Shown: in pieces, positions 39,540 to 53,165 of the stretch
Layout: each line of letters starts with the position of its first letter
Position numbering within the stretch: the stretch's first letter is position 1
Assembly (NCBI GenBank): GCA_034008185.1
Contig: CM067084.1
Coordinates: 65,114,599 to 65,178,598 of the forward strand
Source: Gorsachius magnificus
Taxonomy: Eukaryota; Chordata; Aves; Pelecaniformes; Ardeidae
Direction of reading: 5' to 3'
Length of the DNA: 64,000 bases
Program-made: the position numbers and the translations under genes
Notes under the pieces: model-generated
Seen by the model: only the letters and a program-made list of their open reading frames with translations
What the model was told of the DNA's origin: nothing
The model's database searches: none

Positions 39540-39962
39540 ATATCTGGACTATTTCATACCAGGTAGATGAACTCATCTGGCTCTTATCTTAAAGATGCTG
39601 ACATTTGGAGTGGGATGGATAGGGGAGACACTGAACACAGAGTGGCTCCCAGAGTGCTGGGGCCACCTCCACCATCGCATCAGAGGATACCATCCCTGCC
39701 AGCCACCTCCTTCCTTGTCATGTCTTGTGGATGTGCCGCCTTACAGACAGGCCAGATCCATGTCACTTATGTTTGGCTCAAAGTCCGACTCCAGTTATAG
39801 CTGAGAATGAATGGGCATCTGGAATGGATAGAAGCAACTTTCGTTACATAAATGATCTGGATTTGAAGCAGATGAATGGCAGGAAGATTTTTATACACAG
39901 GGTGATGGGCACACTAACAGCTTCCACTTCTGAGGTAAAATGTAGATAATTTTTTTTTTTTA
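39540..39962 (+). other. unassigned block with overlapping open frames
   Basis: This block is richer in G and C than its surroundings. It lies between an A tract (39488-39530) and a T tract (39949-39961), and three overlapping plus-strand frames of 69-77 codons run through it. None has a motif I recognise. A GAGGTAAAA donor-like site lies near 39932. It may be an old repeat or a non-coding exon. I do not call a gene. Confidence 0.2.
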
Positions 39963-41105
39963 AGTAAGTGAATTTTTATGTAAATATGTAGCTCTCCTTA
40001 CTGTTGTGAATAGTCAGTTGCTATGGGAATACAACATGCAAGGTTTCATATTTTACCTCAGAAATGTCTCCACATATCCTGCTATCACAGGCCTTAGGCA
40101 CCTGGAAGAAACTGAAAAGAAATTAAAGTAAATAATCAGAAGACTGCATGTGTTTAATGACATTAATTTCTATTTAAAATACACTTTGTAGATATTCCTT
40201 AGAGGGCTCTCAAGAGTATCTTGTCATATTGTGAGATTTTCTAAGCACTGATAGAGATTTCTAATGACTGATAGAGACTGATATTACTTTCCAAGTGATC
40301 GGTGTGGTTTCCTTTCATCTTTGAGTTTCTATGAAGCAACCCCTAATTTAAAGTCTAATATCTTTGTTCTGTTCCCATATGCAGCAGATGGCACATGCGA
40401 CTACATCCTACTTTCTAATTCCTATGTGACATTTATTATTCATCAGAAAGGAAGTTAAAAAATATTATCTTTCCAGCTTCTGCTTTGGCTAATCATATAA
40501 ATTAAAATATTGCTTAAAAGAAATTATAGTTAAAGACATAAAAATATTCAAAGTATAGCATAGGGGCCACCCAGTGGGGTGGCAGTGTATTGTTCTGCCA
40601 AAGTGTAGTTTGATAAAACAAAGCACAGCTGTTGAAAACTCTTGCTTGCCACCATTTTCCACTATATATTTCTGTGTTTATCTGGTAATATTTCTCCATT
40701 AAATACTAAGGGAAATAGAGCACTGCTCAAGTAGTGGTGACCATACATTCAAATATATCTGAGTTTTCTTCTATTTGTGATTACAGATTAATTTCACAGG
40801 GCTCTAGAGAAGTGCTTATTAATGCCTCATACCAAACTGCGGGCAAGGATGCCACTTATTCTTGTGGGTAATTATCTTTGCATGCATCTTCAGTTAAAGG
40901 GAAATATTCTTGTCTGACTAACTGTAAATCTGTATTTTTAAGTGGGTATGGCACATGTACTGTAGCATAGCAGACTTAAAATATGGAAAAGTCTTGGGCA
41001 GCAAGGAAAAGCTGCCTGAGAAATAAAAAAGAATTGCACGCTGGTAGCTTATTTTTAATTTAGACTGAAGTAATTCTAGTGTTGGGTTTTCAGACACCGC
41101 AATGT
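39963..41105. other. AT-rich non-coding stretch, no gene seen
   Basis: Only short frames on both strands. No repeat I can name. Confidence 0.6.
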
Positions 41106-41109
41106 CCTT

Positions 41110-41650
41110 CCTGTGTACTCAGCATTGCTGAGGCTGCACCTCGAATGCTGTGTTCAGTTTTGGGCCCCTCATGACAGGAAGGACATTGAGGCACTGGAAT
41201 GTGTCCATAGAAGGGCAATGAAGCTGGTGAGGGGTTAGGAGCACAAGTCTTATGAGGAGCAGGGAGGGAACTGGGGCTGTTTAGCCTGGAGAAGAGGAGG
41301 CTGAGGGAAGACCTTACCGCCCTCTACAACTACCTGAGAGGAGGGTGTAGTGAGGTGGGTGTTGATCTCTTCTCCCAAGTAACAAGCAATAGGATGAGAG
41401 GAAGTGGCCTCAAGTTGCGCCAGGGGAGGTCAGAGATTAGATATTAGGAAAAATTTCTTCACTGAAAGGGTTATCAGGCACTGGAACGGGCTGCCCAGGG
41501 AAGTGGTCGAATCCCCATCCCTGGAGGTATTTAAAAGACGGGTAGACGAGGTGCTTAGAGACATGGTTTAGTAGTAGACAGGTATGGTTGGACTCAATGA
41601 TCTTAAATGTCTTTTCCATTCAAATGATTCTATGATTCTATGATCCTATG
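41110..41650 (+). mobile_element. CR1 LINE, 5'-truncated 3' fragment, plus strand
   Basis: The copy starts within the ORF2 region that reads [18 protein letters not shown] in intact copies and runs through the C-terminal domain to the 3' end. Near the end it reads [20 protein letters not shown] in frame. The 3' UTR (GGTTGGACTCAATGATCTTAAA...) and terminal ATTCTATGATTCTATG units are intact. The middle is broken by frameshifts and stops, for example just after the conserved KLVRG segment. The 3' UTR pattern matches element A at 55-57 kb more closely than element B, so these two appear to be the same or sister subfamilies. It is a dead copy. Confidence 0.93.
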
Positions 41651-44600
41651 TTTTAGAAACACAAATCCTTGATATGCAAGAGGGCTTTTTTATAGTAAAT
41701 TACATAAGCTTTAAAAATTATATTGTAAAAATAACTAAATCTTGTCCAGCTCACAGGTTATGAGTTCCAAGTTTACCCCAAACAAATTTCCCTGTAAAAG
41801 TTCTCACCTGGAGTTTGTACACTTTCAAAACTGTTTCCTCTGCTAATGGCTGAAAAAAAAAAAAAGGAGATGCAACTGCAGCTTTTGTTTTAGTTTTCTT
41901 AAAAAAGCAGAATCAATCTAGAATTTGGGGTTGGTTTAGTTTCCGAAAGTATTAAGATGCTTTGGGTTATGCCTTTCTGCTATGTCTGCTCAGCCTCTTG
42001 AGTGTAAAGAAATCGGTTCCATGGTAACATGATTTTAAACTACCACATACAGCTGTTCTTCAATACAAGAACAAGTCACTGTTTAAAATATCCTGTAAAA
42101 TATCTGGCCTAAAGAAAACCAAAAAGTATTTCTTATCAATTCATATTATTGTTACTGAATTATAGTCATAATAACTAAAAAGACTTCCATGTGTCATCTG
42201 TTTATCTCCATTATAGAAGTCACGTGTATCTTGCTGCATGCAAATAAGCATTTAAAGGAGAAAAGTACATGTCTTTTAACAGGTTCAACATTCTCGAATT
42301 CAGAGCATATATTGCAGTTAATCTTGTAATTATGCTTCACTCTATACCATCTCCCTGTGCGATCATACATCCAAATGTCTTAGTTACTGTTTTGATGTTG
42401 ATAAACACTGGCTATAAAGTTAGATCTGCTTAGCAAAGGTTATACTGATGTATGATTTTAATCTGAATTACCTTGTAGAGAATCACCCTGATAATAGCAA
42501 AGGAAGAACAAAAGAGATGCTAAAAATATGACCTTCTTCCCTAGTCAACAACACCTACTATTGTAAATTTTTTTTAGGCTCTGGAAGGATGCAGATGCTT
42601 TTGTTTTTATAGTTCCTACTTACTTAATAGCTTCAATGATGCTTTTTGGTGGTCAACTTTTAAAGTGATTCTGATGCAAATGAACCAGAGATCTTCAGGT
42701 CGTGGAGTCATACACTTCTCCAAGAGGCTATCATCCTTGTTACACCTTGCGAGAACTTCTGACAGAATATAATTCCTCGAAAATAATCAGAATAAGGGAG
42801 ATAGTATGAATATGACATCATATGAACCTGAATGGTTTTATATAAATATGTGGAATTCCGGGACAGCTTTCTCAAAGAGGTGTCCCTGTGCAAGTAATCT
42901 TAAGTTACCCTAACAGTTCTTTTAAAAAGTAAGAAACATAAATCAGGATGATCACATAGAGCCAGGCAATACTGGTGTTACTGAGATCTTCACTCATCCT
43001 ATAGCTCACTTATTTTATTTATATTTATGATATTTTAACCTCTTGGTTCAGGAAACATGGATTAATTCTCATGAGTTTTGTAAAGTTGTGTTTGTTTTTT
43101 TTTTTTTATTTTAGATTTTTTTTAAATTGACTGCTACCTTCATCAGTAGAGGATAGCTTTTTATTTTTAAAGTTATATTAACGAGTAAGTACCCAAGTAT
43201 CCAAACTTTAAGAGTAAACCCTTTGCGTATAGTCCTTTCAAAGTTTATGTGGTGATAGCACTTCTTATTAATACTTTTTCCTCAAAGGCAGTATATGTTT
43301 TCATTTTGAATCAATTATTTTCTTTCCGATGCCTAGTTACGGTTCTAAACCAGGTATTAAAATAACTGAAATTTATTTTCTTTGATATTAAAAGAGCTAC
43401 TGACATATGGATTAATAGGATCACACTCTCTAAAGCTCTTGAAAGTTATTTGCCTTTGAGAGACAGAAATAAAACAGTAATTATTAGTCCAAGGATTCTG
43501 TAGGTTAATCTAATTAAGAATCCAGACTTGTTATGTCTTGGTTGGAGTCCTAGTACCAAAGGAATTTATAGCTCATTTCACTAGAAATTTGTTTTTGCCA
43601 TCTGCCTACAGAAAGAAAAAAAAATATTGCTACAGTACCTACAGCTTGCATCGCACTTCCACAATGCATCATATTTTTGCTACTACGTCCAGATGGGCTG
43701 CTCAGTTCCTATGTAGTTAGTAATATTTTCCAGACCTGATCATAATGGGGGGAAAAATATTGTAGTATATCCTGTAATTTGAAAATGTATTGTTTTGGTA
43801 TATACAGAGTGACTTTCTCCCTCTCCCTCTTACACTTCCTCGTTTTCCTCATCTTTCCCTCTATCTCTCTCTAACACTTTACCTCAGATATCACTATCAT
43901 TAATGATGGTAGAGAAGTCCTGTTAGATATTAATGTGGAAGATGAATCTTTCATGTCTTTATTTATAGAATATTAAAACTCATGGATTTATTGATAAGTA
44001 TGTGTATATTTTTCTTATTAAATTTGTTTTCTATATAATTGCAAGTTTATTTAGGTGACTTTTGGTCAACTGTGGTTCTGGAAAACCACAGTACTTTCAT
44101 AAAATTCTCATCTGTTTGGTGGTAACTGCCCTCTTATATTTATTATTTTCAAATTTTATAGTTCTGAAAATATAAAAATGGATTTACAGTCTATTTCTCT
44201 AAAACCTACCCTATGAATGCTCTTCAGAGACAAGTAAAATAACCCATTATTAATTTTTATCCATTTGTTTGAGATCATAACTTTCATTAAAAAAATACTC
44301 AGTAAATCTGCTGGTGAAGGATTTCCCATGCATTTATGTTTTTTTTTCCTCTCAGCTTTTTCCTACACTTTCTACTCATCAAACTTAATTCAACTGATAG
44401 CTAAGGGGGGGTCAAAATATTATATTTCTTCCACAGATGATAGGCTGAGAATTAGAAATCCAAGACAAAAATTCCTTCAGTTACTTCTGAGGCCTTAAAA
44501 AGCTTCAATTAAACTGGGTTGAACAAAACACTAGCAAAATATCTGCATTTGATTACATGAAACCAGTCTTTCCATCTCTCTTTGGTATGATCCAATTCTT

Positions 44601-47600
44601 TGCTTTCAGTCCTATCAAAAGGAAAAGAAAAGCCTTGTTTAACTCTTTCCAAAGTAACTATTACCACCAAACAACAAATAAAGCTTTTAATGCTTGAAAG
44701 GTAGCCGTAACCCAAATGCTTGGTATTTCATAGCTCCTGCAGAACATTTCTTTAGTTGATCAAAGCCTAGTCTAGCCAATAGACCCACAGTTTCCCTCTG
44801 AGACCACTGTATACAGCAATCTGCTTTATACAAATACAGGCATTTACTCATCAGTGGCAGAGACTTACCATATGTTCATAATCCTTTTCCTTTTACCCTT
44901 TATTTTTCCCATCTAAATTAAATAGTAAAGTCTTTGAGCCACAGGGTCCCTTAGAGACTCCCTTAGTCCCCATATTCATTGGCATGTAAGTACAACAACA
45001 AAAAAATCAAGGCAAAGTGGACGTTATTATTCAAACGTGTATGAGCTTCAATTTACAGCTGGTTGTTAAACTTTGCTTCCCAGCAAGTATGCACTTTAGG
45101 AAACAGTGTCCGAAATTGGGTTTGGATTGTTTTTTTCCCTTTGTATTTCTAGAAATATAGTTCTTTCCAGAGAGTGAATTAAATTGAAGAAGACTCTCCA
45201 AAGCATAATGTGCACAGAATGTGCCTTTTAAGTCTGGTCAGTGTAGAATCATTCTCAGTAAAGTCCTTCCTGCTGGTGCAGTACTCTGCACCCATGGATC
45301 CAGAACTGCACTTATGCAGAAGGAGCTCTAAAAATAAGGCTGACTTCCAAATCCACTGTTTTTTGTTCCCTTAATAAATAGTCTCAGGAACAAAAATCTA
45401 ATGAAATGAAATTAAATTATTTCACAGGATTTTGTCTTTTTATCCCAGTAATCATTTGACCTTTCTGCTAAGGCTTTATTATTCTCAAACATAATTCTAT
45501 ATGATTCCCATGCAGATGAAACACTAACACAGATGATAATTTAAAACTCTCCTTATTACTCCTCATAAGAACTTCAATAAATCATTATAGTATTATCATT
45601 ATTCAGACTTGTTTTGACAAGGCTACAACCTTCATGTTTCAAAATGAGTTAGATCTGAATTTATCTAAGCCCGGGGTACTTTATATGTTCTGAAAATGTC
45701 ATGAAATTTTCACTGCTATATATCTTCATAGTGCTAATTTACCACCAGAACCATATGTTCCTAATCTTAGATTACAGCTGTATAAAACACTCAAAAAAAA
45801 TGTGTTCATTAAAAGTACGCCTGTGGTTAGGTCAGCCTATCTATATTTATTTTAGGTATGAGGTAGGGTTCATATTCTATTGCTAGTCATTTAGTAGAGA
45901 CTGTAGCACACATACAAATGGCACAGAGGAACTGAGAAGAAAAGCAAATGTGAGCAAAAGACACTTTTTTTGTCCATGAAAGGAAAGTTCATATTCTTAT
46001 TCAAAGGAATGTGTATACTTTAAACATCTGCTACACTCCCAAAATATAGCTTAAACATTGGCACAGAAGTAAAATGCCAAAGGTGATGTTTCAAAGTGTG
46101 CATTTCTTTTCATAAATATTCAGGGTTATAGTTTTGGTTCTTTTTAACAAGTTGGAGAAAAATACCATCAAGTACACTGAAGCAAAAAAGCATCAAAAAG
46201 AAAAACATCTGGCAAAACCAAACATTTTGAACATGTCAGCTTGTGGTTGACTGTCCTACTCTCCTACTCTCAAAATGGTGCGTGAAGGAGAGAGATGCTT
46301 GCATACATGTTGTTATATGTAAGAATGTTCTTTGAAGAGAATTCCAGTGTATCATGTGTTATAAGAAATGTCATGCAGTAATGTTAATTTATTTTTGGTG
46401 ATGTTGTTTAAGCAAGTTAAATAGATACATAAAACTTACATGAGTTGTTGGCACGCAAATTATTGCTTCCCGGGGACTGCAGCAAGTTACTGAAATCTTT
46501 TTGAAATGATGTCAGGATTTTTTGTAATTGAATATGCATATTTTACATGTTGGAGGCTGAAACACACTTTTTTTGGCAGGCTCTTTCAACAGATGCACAT
46601 GCTGGGGCCCTATTCTAGGAGGTCTTACAGCATACGTAAGTCAATATTTGTGCATAATTTATAAAACTGAGCAGTGGAACATGGCTTTTCCTCAAATTTA
46701 CACGATCATGTTTCCCTCACTTTGTTTTTTGCTTAAGGAAAACAGGATGTAGAAGTCCCAAAGACTCAAGAATTAAAAAAAAAAAAATAAAAAAAAATGT
46801 AGGATGAGGAACTGAACATTATTAGCTAATTCTAGTAGAAATTGACATTTTTTTTTTCTGAAGGAAAAGTACAAATGGAAAACAGAAACAAAGGATAGTA
46901 TTGAAAACTTGTAATTAGTCTTTCAATCCATACTCTCAAGTCTCTGAATGTTTCTCTTTAATTAGCCTCTCTTTCAATTTCTTTCAGGTTTTGATGAAAG
47001 AGATAAACATAGGCAAGGTTGTATTGAGCAGAAACCAATTTCAAAACATATCTAAAGTGTTCATAATATTAGTTCAAGAGTTGCCTAGGTATCTTCTAGT
47101 TCTTTATATTGCCTTCATGCATTCCAATTCTGAGAAATGGAAGATGCACAATAAACATGCTTGTGAGGAAAATGAATTGCTATGTCTCAAACATGATGCT
47201 ATAGTGACTGAAGGTCACTGAATTCAACCCACTAATTTATGGTACTGCCATAGTGATTAGAAATCCATTGAATGAATCACAAGTTTAATACATCATCAGC
47301 CATTTTCTATACAGAGCAAAGGTTGTGTAGATATTAAGGTAAACATTGTTTGACTTTTTTGACTTGCTGCCAAATTATCAATGAAAATATACCATACAAA
47401 CTAAAGGAAATCTTAAAAGAGATTAAAGATTGCAGAGGATAGAGAAGTTTTAATTTATCTCATATATTTTTATAAGCAAAGAATGAGAGTCATATGCTGG
47501 CCAGAGAATCAATAAATATTATAATGAACATCAGCTATATCCAGTATTTCAGCTATATCCAGTGAATGCTTGGTACAGAATAGCTTACATATCCCTGAGT

Positions 47601-49589
47601 ACACTAGGGTAAGGGTTTGGGAACTATTATTGTAGAAAATAAACCTGAATGGTGATTGCTGTGGATTAGAATATATTTTATTAATGACAAATTATACCAA
47701 GGTAGTAAGTGTCCTTTCAGAACCATTCTGAAATATTTAAAAATCCAATAAACTGCTATGAGGATCCCTAATTTTAATATTTTTTAAACATGTATTCTTC
47801 CATTTGGTCAAATTTAAAAGACAGGAATAAGACCAATGATGTTCCTGGCACAGCTATGATGTGCTGCCTTCTATACTGTCTATGCTTTTTCTTTGGTCAA
47901 GTCTTCAGTCTTCAAGGCTGAAGAAAATGTCCTATCACTAATTTTATGTTGCCACTTTTACAGGGGATCTGAGTAGATGTTGCATTATCACACAACTTCA
48001 AGGTTTATAAGAAAAGTTAAATGAAACCTGGTTAATGAAGTACTGTTTTACTTTGACTAGTGATGACAGCATGTCATTGTTTATTTATTATTTAGAAATG
48101 TAGGACCAGGAGACAAACTGAAAATCTGAAAAACCCTTTTGGTCATCTTAATCTGCCATCAGTTGTTTTCAGATGCTAGCTTGAATTTACTTCCTATCAA
48201 GAAACAATGACCAAACCTCAGAATTTCTCATTCCAGGAAAAAATATTCATTATTCAATATATTAGCTAAAGATTTTTGATGTACAATTCTGAGAACTGGG
48301 TTATTCCTTTATTTCCAGTATGGTAAAAATCCTGCAATAAGTATCCTATCTATCTATAATATCTTGTTACTTCTGCTTCCAGAATCAGGAAATATTAAAA
48401 TATTTAAAAAAAAAAGAAATCTGGAAAAAAAAAAGGTTTTCATGATTTCTAGAGTTTCAGAAAATATCTTGCTTTGGTTTATATTACCACAAATTGTAAC
48501 GAGTAAATAGCTTTGCTTTGCAATGAAAAGATTTTTATTACTTCTGCTATTAAGTAAAAGTCTAAAAATCAAACCACCTAGAATTCACTAAACACCATAA
48601 TACTGGAGTGAATGTAAGATTCTTTCATGCAAACTAGAGTGGATATCCAGATCTCAAATGCACAGTAAGTTAATTGTTTTACTGAAAAGTAAGAGAAAAT
48701 TCAGCAGTTTCAACTTAGATGTGCTTTTAGTATGGAGATTTATTTATATAGAACTAGTTTTTAGTGCAAGTCTTTGTTTTATACACTGCATAGGAAAAAA
48801 AAAATTGGTAACAAAGATCTATTACTCCACAGATAACAAATGAGCAACAACTCTGACAGTTTTACAAGAAGTTCATGCTATTGCATGATAATGAAGAGCT
48901 ATTCTGGTGACAAGCATGGGCTGCCAATTTTAGTAACAGTTTTCAATCACAAAGTTTAGATTCGGACATGAACATTCTAAATGATATGGAAGAATCACAT
49001 ATATGCCTTTAAGTTTTGGCTCCTCTTATAAAACCAAAAGCATTTCAAAATGAGACAGTGGAAGGTATTTTTACAAAATACACGAGGTATTATGCTGCTG
49101 TGCACATTTTACCTATGAGTGAGCTGATGAACATAATGACTCCAGATCACACTGCAAAATCTGTGAGTGTCTGGAATATAAACTAGCTGTTGTCACTAAT
49201 TATAACCACCAGACCACATTCCCATTAGTCAAAAGACTTTTCATTTCAGGAAGATGTCTGGAGATTGGTGCTAACAAAATGTTATTTTCCAAAAATCCTG
49301 TCTTAAAATAGCTGAAAGAATCACTGGGAAAATAGACCAAGACTTAACTAGAGCTTTCACATTCCTGGCAACTTCTATTGGCATTCTACTGCAGATACTG
49401 CTTTTAACATCTTGCTGTCATAAATTTCAAATAAAATGATAATGATGTCAAAGATATGGTGTTAGATCTGGCATCAAGAACATAGTTTACATATACAGTG
49501 ATAAACTTCCTCATATAATAGAGAGAACTAGCTAAGAATTCAGCTTTATCAAGCGTATAATAATACAAACAACTAGAATAATGAGTCTA
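41651..49589. other. AT-rich non-coding stretch, no gene seen
   Basis: Short unrecognised frames only. A 9-bp stem-loop is at 44069-44092 and A-rich tracts occur near 46777-46797. A tandem 14-mer (CAGCTATATCCAGT) occurs twice at 47532 and 47550. Confidence 0.6.
44069..44092. repeat. 9-bp stem-loop
   Basis: ACTGTGGTT and AACCACAGT are perfect inverted arms around a 6-base loop. No terminator or small-RNA context is seen. Confidence 0.6.
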
Positions 49590-49594
49590 AGGAC

Positions 49595-49760
49595 AATTTC
49601 CCAGTATGCAGATGTGATTAAATTGGGTGGAACATCAAGTAATGAGGAGTAATAAAAAAGGACTTGAATCACTGAAGAAATATGCCTGAGCTAATTTATA
49701 GTAAATAGGCTTTGACAAAGACAGATGCATCATTAGGTGCTAAAAGGAAAGAAAGCTCAT
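49595..49760 (+). pseudogene. ancient CR1-clade reverse transcriptase relic
   Basis: Reading the plus strand, about 49605-49650 gives QYADVIKLGGTSSNEE, matching the catalytic region [16 protein letters not shown] of CR1 reverse transcriptases, with the second catalytic Asp replaced by Val. About 60 bases further on, 49708-49740 gives FDKDRCIIR, which aligns to the downstream conserved FNKAKCRVM block. Order and spacing match the family. Stops and frameshifts lie between the two blocks. This is therefore an old, inactive LINE fragment, more diverged than the CR1 copies at 38-41 and 55-59 kb. Its limits are uncertain and it may extend further right. Confidence 0.65.
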
Positions 49761-51955
49761 CTGTGTGAATGGAATTGTACAGAAGTCGTCTTATTTCAGG
49801 CAGATAATCCACACCTCTACCAATACCCTTTACAGTGTACTTTACATATAAGCAGCACTTTACAGTTGCAGTGTAATAATATTTATATATAACGTGAAAT
49901 GAAAAGACCATGAAGTATCAAAAAGAAGCAAATGGAAAGGGAAGAAAAAAAAAACCTAAAAAAAGCCCCAGAGGAATAGGAGTGGGAAAAACTGGAAGTA
50001 GAAAGTATTTCAAGTTCTTTTGAAACCTTCAAAGTTAGATTCAAACACAGATTGCAGAGAAGAATCCTGCTTTAGTAGGAAGATTCAGTAGACTAAATAC
50101 TCGGTTTTTTTCTATGTCTAAATCCTTATTACCCTTTGTAAGATTACTGAGTTCTGACTTCTTTTTCAAGTGGAAAAATGTTGCTAAATGTTACCTTTGA
50201 AAATGCAGCAGCTTTCCTCTGCTGCTCTCTTTTTTCTGCACTTCCCTCCCTATATTGAAAATTTAAGTCTCAACTGAAATAGAGTTTGGAAGTTTACTAA
50301 AGCTAAGCATTTCAATCTTTAGCTGCTTACCTAAAACTCGAACTAAAGTAGCCTACAAAACTCATTGAAATAAGCAGCCTGTACATACATACATGTACCA
50401 CAATATGATAGCATTCTATTGAAGATGTGCATTTGGTGACTGCTAGCCTATACATTTAGAAATTGCCAGTCACTTTTTATTCACTAAGAGCTCTTCAGTC
50501 ACTCTAGAAGGCCTTTCTGTCCCTTTTTAATTACCCAGATTGTCCCTAACTGCAGTCTTATTCTCCCTCTTAATTTATCACTGTCACCACCCCTGGCCTG
50601 AATCCAACCCCAATTTAACAATTTATTTTACCTTCCGAGTGAGCTATCTTCTCTCTTTCATCTCTTCAGTCTGATATCTGAGCAATAACCACATACGAAA
50701 CCCCGTGTTAAATCTGTGCCAATGCCGCTTTCTCCTGTATAGCACACAGAGAGGCAGCCAGATGTAGGAAAGGAGAACACTCATTTTGTCGCATCCAGTG
50801 ATTTCATCAGGGTTCTGAAGCATAAATTTAAAGTCCCCAAATGAAATTTAATAACCAAAGGTTATCTATGCCCTTGATTCGGTCAATGTGAGTAATTCCC
50901 AAAGTTATCAAGACATAATATAAAGCAGAAGAATGACATTTGTTTTCCAGTTCTACTATTAATTTCCTGCTACTTGAATGATCAGCTGCTTATTACAGCT
51001 ATCAAATTATATATGTACACTAAGAAAGTAAGCAAGCCCAGTAAGTGTTAGTGCTTTAATTTTCTTGACTATTGTAGCTGGTCATTGGTGATGTGGACTG
51101 TAAACAGGATGCTTTTGAGATTTTCTATTTGTATCCATGCCTGGAATAAGTCTCATGACATATTAAGATGAAACACAATAACAAGCAGAAAAGTCATGGT
51201 TTTCATATCACCTATTACCATAAAATGAGTGAAATTTTTAATGTTGTTTCTTTGCTGAGAATTAAAACAACAGTTCTTTATGTTTAAGCTTTCATTGTCA
51301 GAAAATGCTGCTGTACATAAAGTAATAGAGAGCACACAAACCTTGCCTGTCTCATTTTGTTTCCTTCTTTCAGAACAGCCTCATCCACAAGGAAACTAGT
51401 TTTTATTTTGTCTCTGAATCTTAAGTATACCTGTTCCCAAGGGAAGGGGAAGAATCAGTATTTTTTGTCAAGAATAGCAACACACTGAAATACGTTTTAG
51501 GCATGATTATGATCTTATATATTAATTTGTATATAATGGTTGAAGTTAAAGCTTACTCTAAAAACGGAGTTGGTTATGCAAAAGTATACAGTCAGCAAAT
51601 TTCCATAGTAGTGGAATACTCTGAAAACCATAAAATATAATTTAATAAAACCACAACAATACTTGTATTTCCAGGAGTAAAAATTCATTTGAACTTAATC
51701 TTATAAAATAACCAGATACCTCATAATATTTCTTCAGGATTTTTGGCATTCCTCAGGAGAACGAATGTACTTCCAGAAAAGCAGCATGAAGCAAATATGC
51801 CCAATCACTTTCTACTGTGATTATATATGTATTTTCTATCAAGAAATATCATAACTATTGAGTTTCAGCAGGGGTATTTTACTATCAGGGCATTCTTGAA
51901 AGGGAACCTCAACAGTAGAATTAATATAACCTTGAATATGTATCTCCTGTGAGAG

Positions 51956-51977
51956 ACAACAACAACAACAACAAAAA
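51956..51977. repeat. (CAA)n microsatellite
   Basis: About seven ACA/CAA units ending in an A run. Confidence 0.9.
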
Positions 51978-53091
51978 ATTACCACAACTAGGTTACGGCC
52001 ATGCTAATACTTGTACAGCTTTTGTCCAGTCATTGTTTCCCTTTGCTTCTTTACATACCCTCTCTGTATCTCTTGGCTCATCTGATGATGCTTAGGCTCT
52101 TGAGATTGTCTTTTTGCTGTTTTGCATATGTCTAGTCTGTTTCTTTGATGTATAGACACAGATTTCTAACAGTAATTATTATTAGAAGCAGTGCTGTTTA
52201 ACCACATGTTGTGGTACTTTTCAATTTTCTCAGTCTTTTCTAGTAAGCAAATGTATGAAGTCAGAGTGAGCAAAAGACTACAAGAATTTGAAAGCATATG
52301 ATTTGTGTCAAGGAGAGTACCAGTGAGTCACTCTACTGTGGGTAAATGCACTGACTGGCTTCTCTTTGGGGCTCAAATAAATCAGTAATGAGAGTGGAAG
52401 CTGAAGGAAGCCGTAAGATTGCTTCATTGAGTCCTTTTGGGTTTGTTTCCCTACAAATAACCAACATTTCATCATTCTATAAGATCAAAGAAATTAGACC
52501 AAAAGAGTTCTATTATGAGCCATTCCATAACTGAAGTCAATAAAGAGACACTGATTTCTCTCAACCAAGGATACACAACTAAGGAGTGTTCAATAGCTGT
52601 AGAAAAGAAAGGAAGTGATACAACTGGTCACATACTGGTTACTTAAATGCCATTATCTGTACATCTCTCTGACCATGCCATATCCATGGTCATTGAAGAT
52701 AACACTTCATAAATTATTTATGAAGCTGAAGATACTCCTAATGTTCAGTTAAAAATTTAAATGGATCCTTCCCTGCTCCATGTGTTCATTTTCTATCTCT
52801 GAAGCATCAGTGTTAAACCACCTGACAGAAACATAGATGTGCCTTTGAGCACCAACAGCAGGATTTGCTGTGATCCTGCCCTGAACTTCTTGGTTAACCA
52901 CCTACTTAACCACCTGACTAAATGAATACAACACTGAGTGCTAGCTCTATAACGTCTCTGTATAACTAATGAAAGAATTATCAATGTCGGTACCACAGGC
53001 AGATTATCCTTTCCTTAAGATGGTATAAGAGTATTTATATAGCACAGATGTTGAAAGTGTTTTCCAAGTGAGGTGTCCCAGCTGGGGGGTG

Positions 53092-53165
53092 CAATTATTG
53101 TTATTAACAATAACAGTTATTAATAACAATTATTATCATAATCATAATTATAATTTTTATGTTAA
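53092..53165. repeat. AT-rich cluster of small palindromes
   Basis: A degenerate (ATT/AAT/ATA) tract includes the perfect 12-base palindrome GTTATTAATAAC at 53116-53127 and arms ATTGTT/AACAAT. It may form a cruciform or serve as an AT-hook type site, but it is probably an eroded microsatellite. Confidence 0.7.

Noticed and set aside
41437..41619. 60-codon minus-strand frame
   Set aside because: Antisense of the CR1 fragment at 41110-41650.
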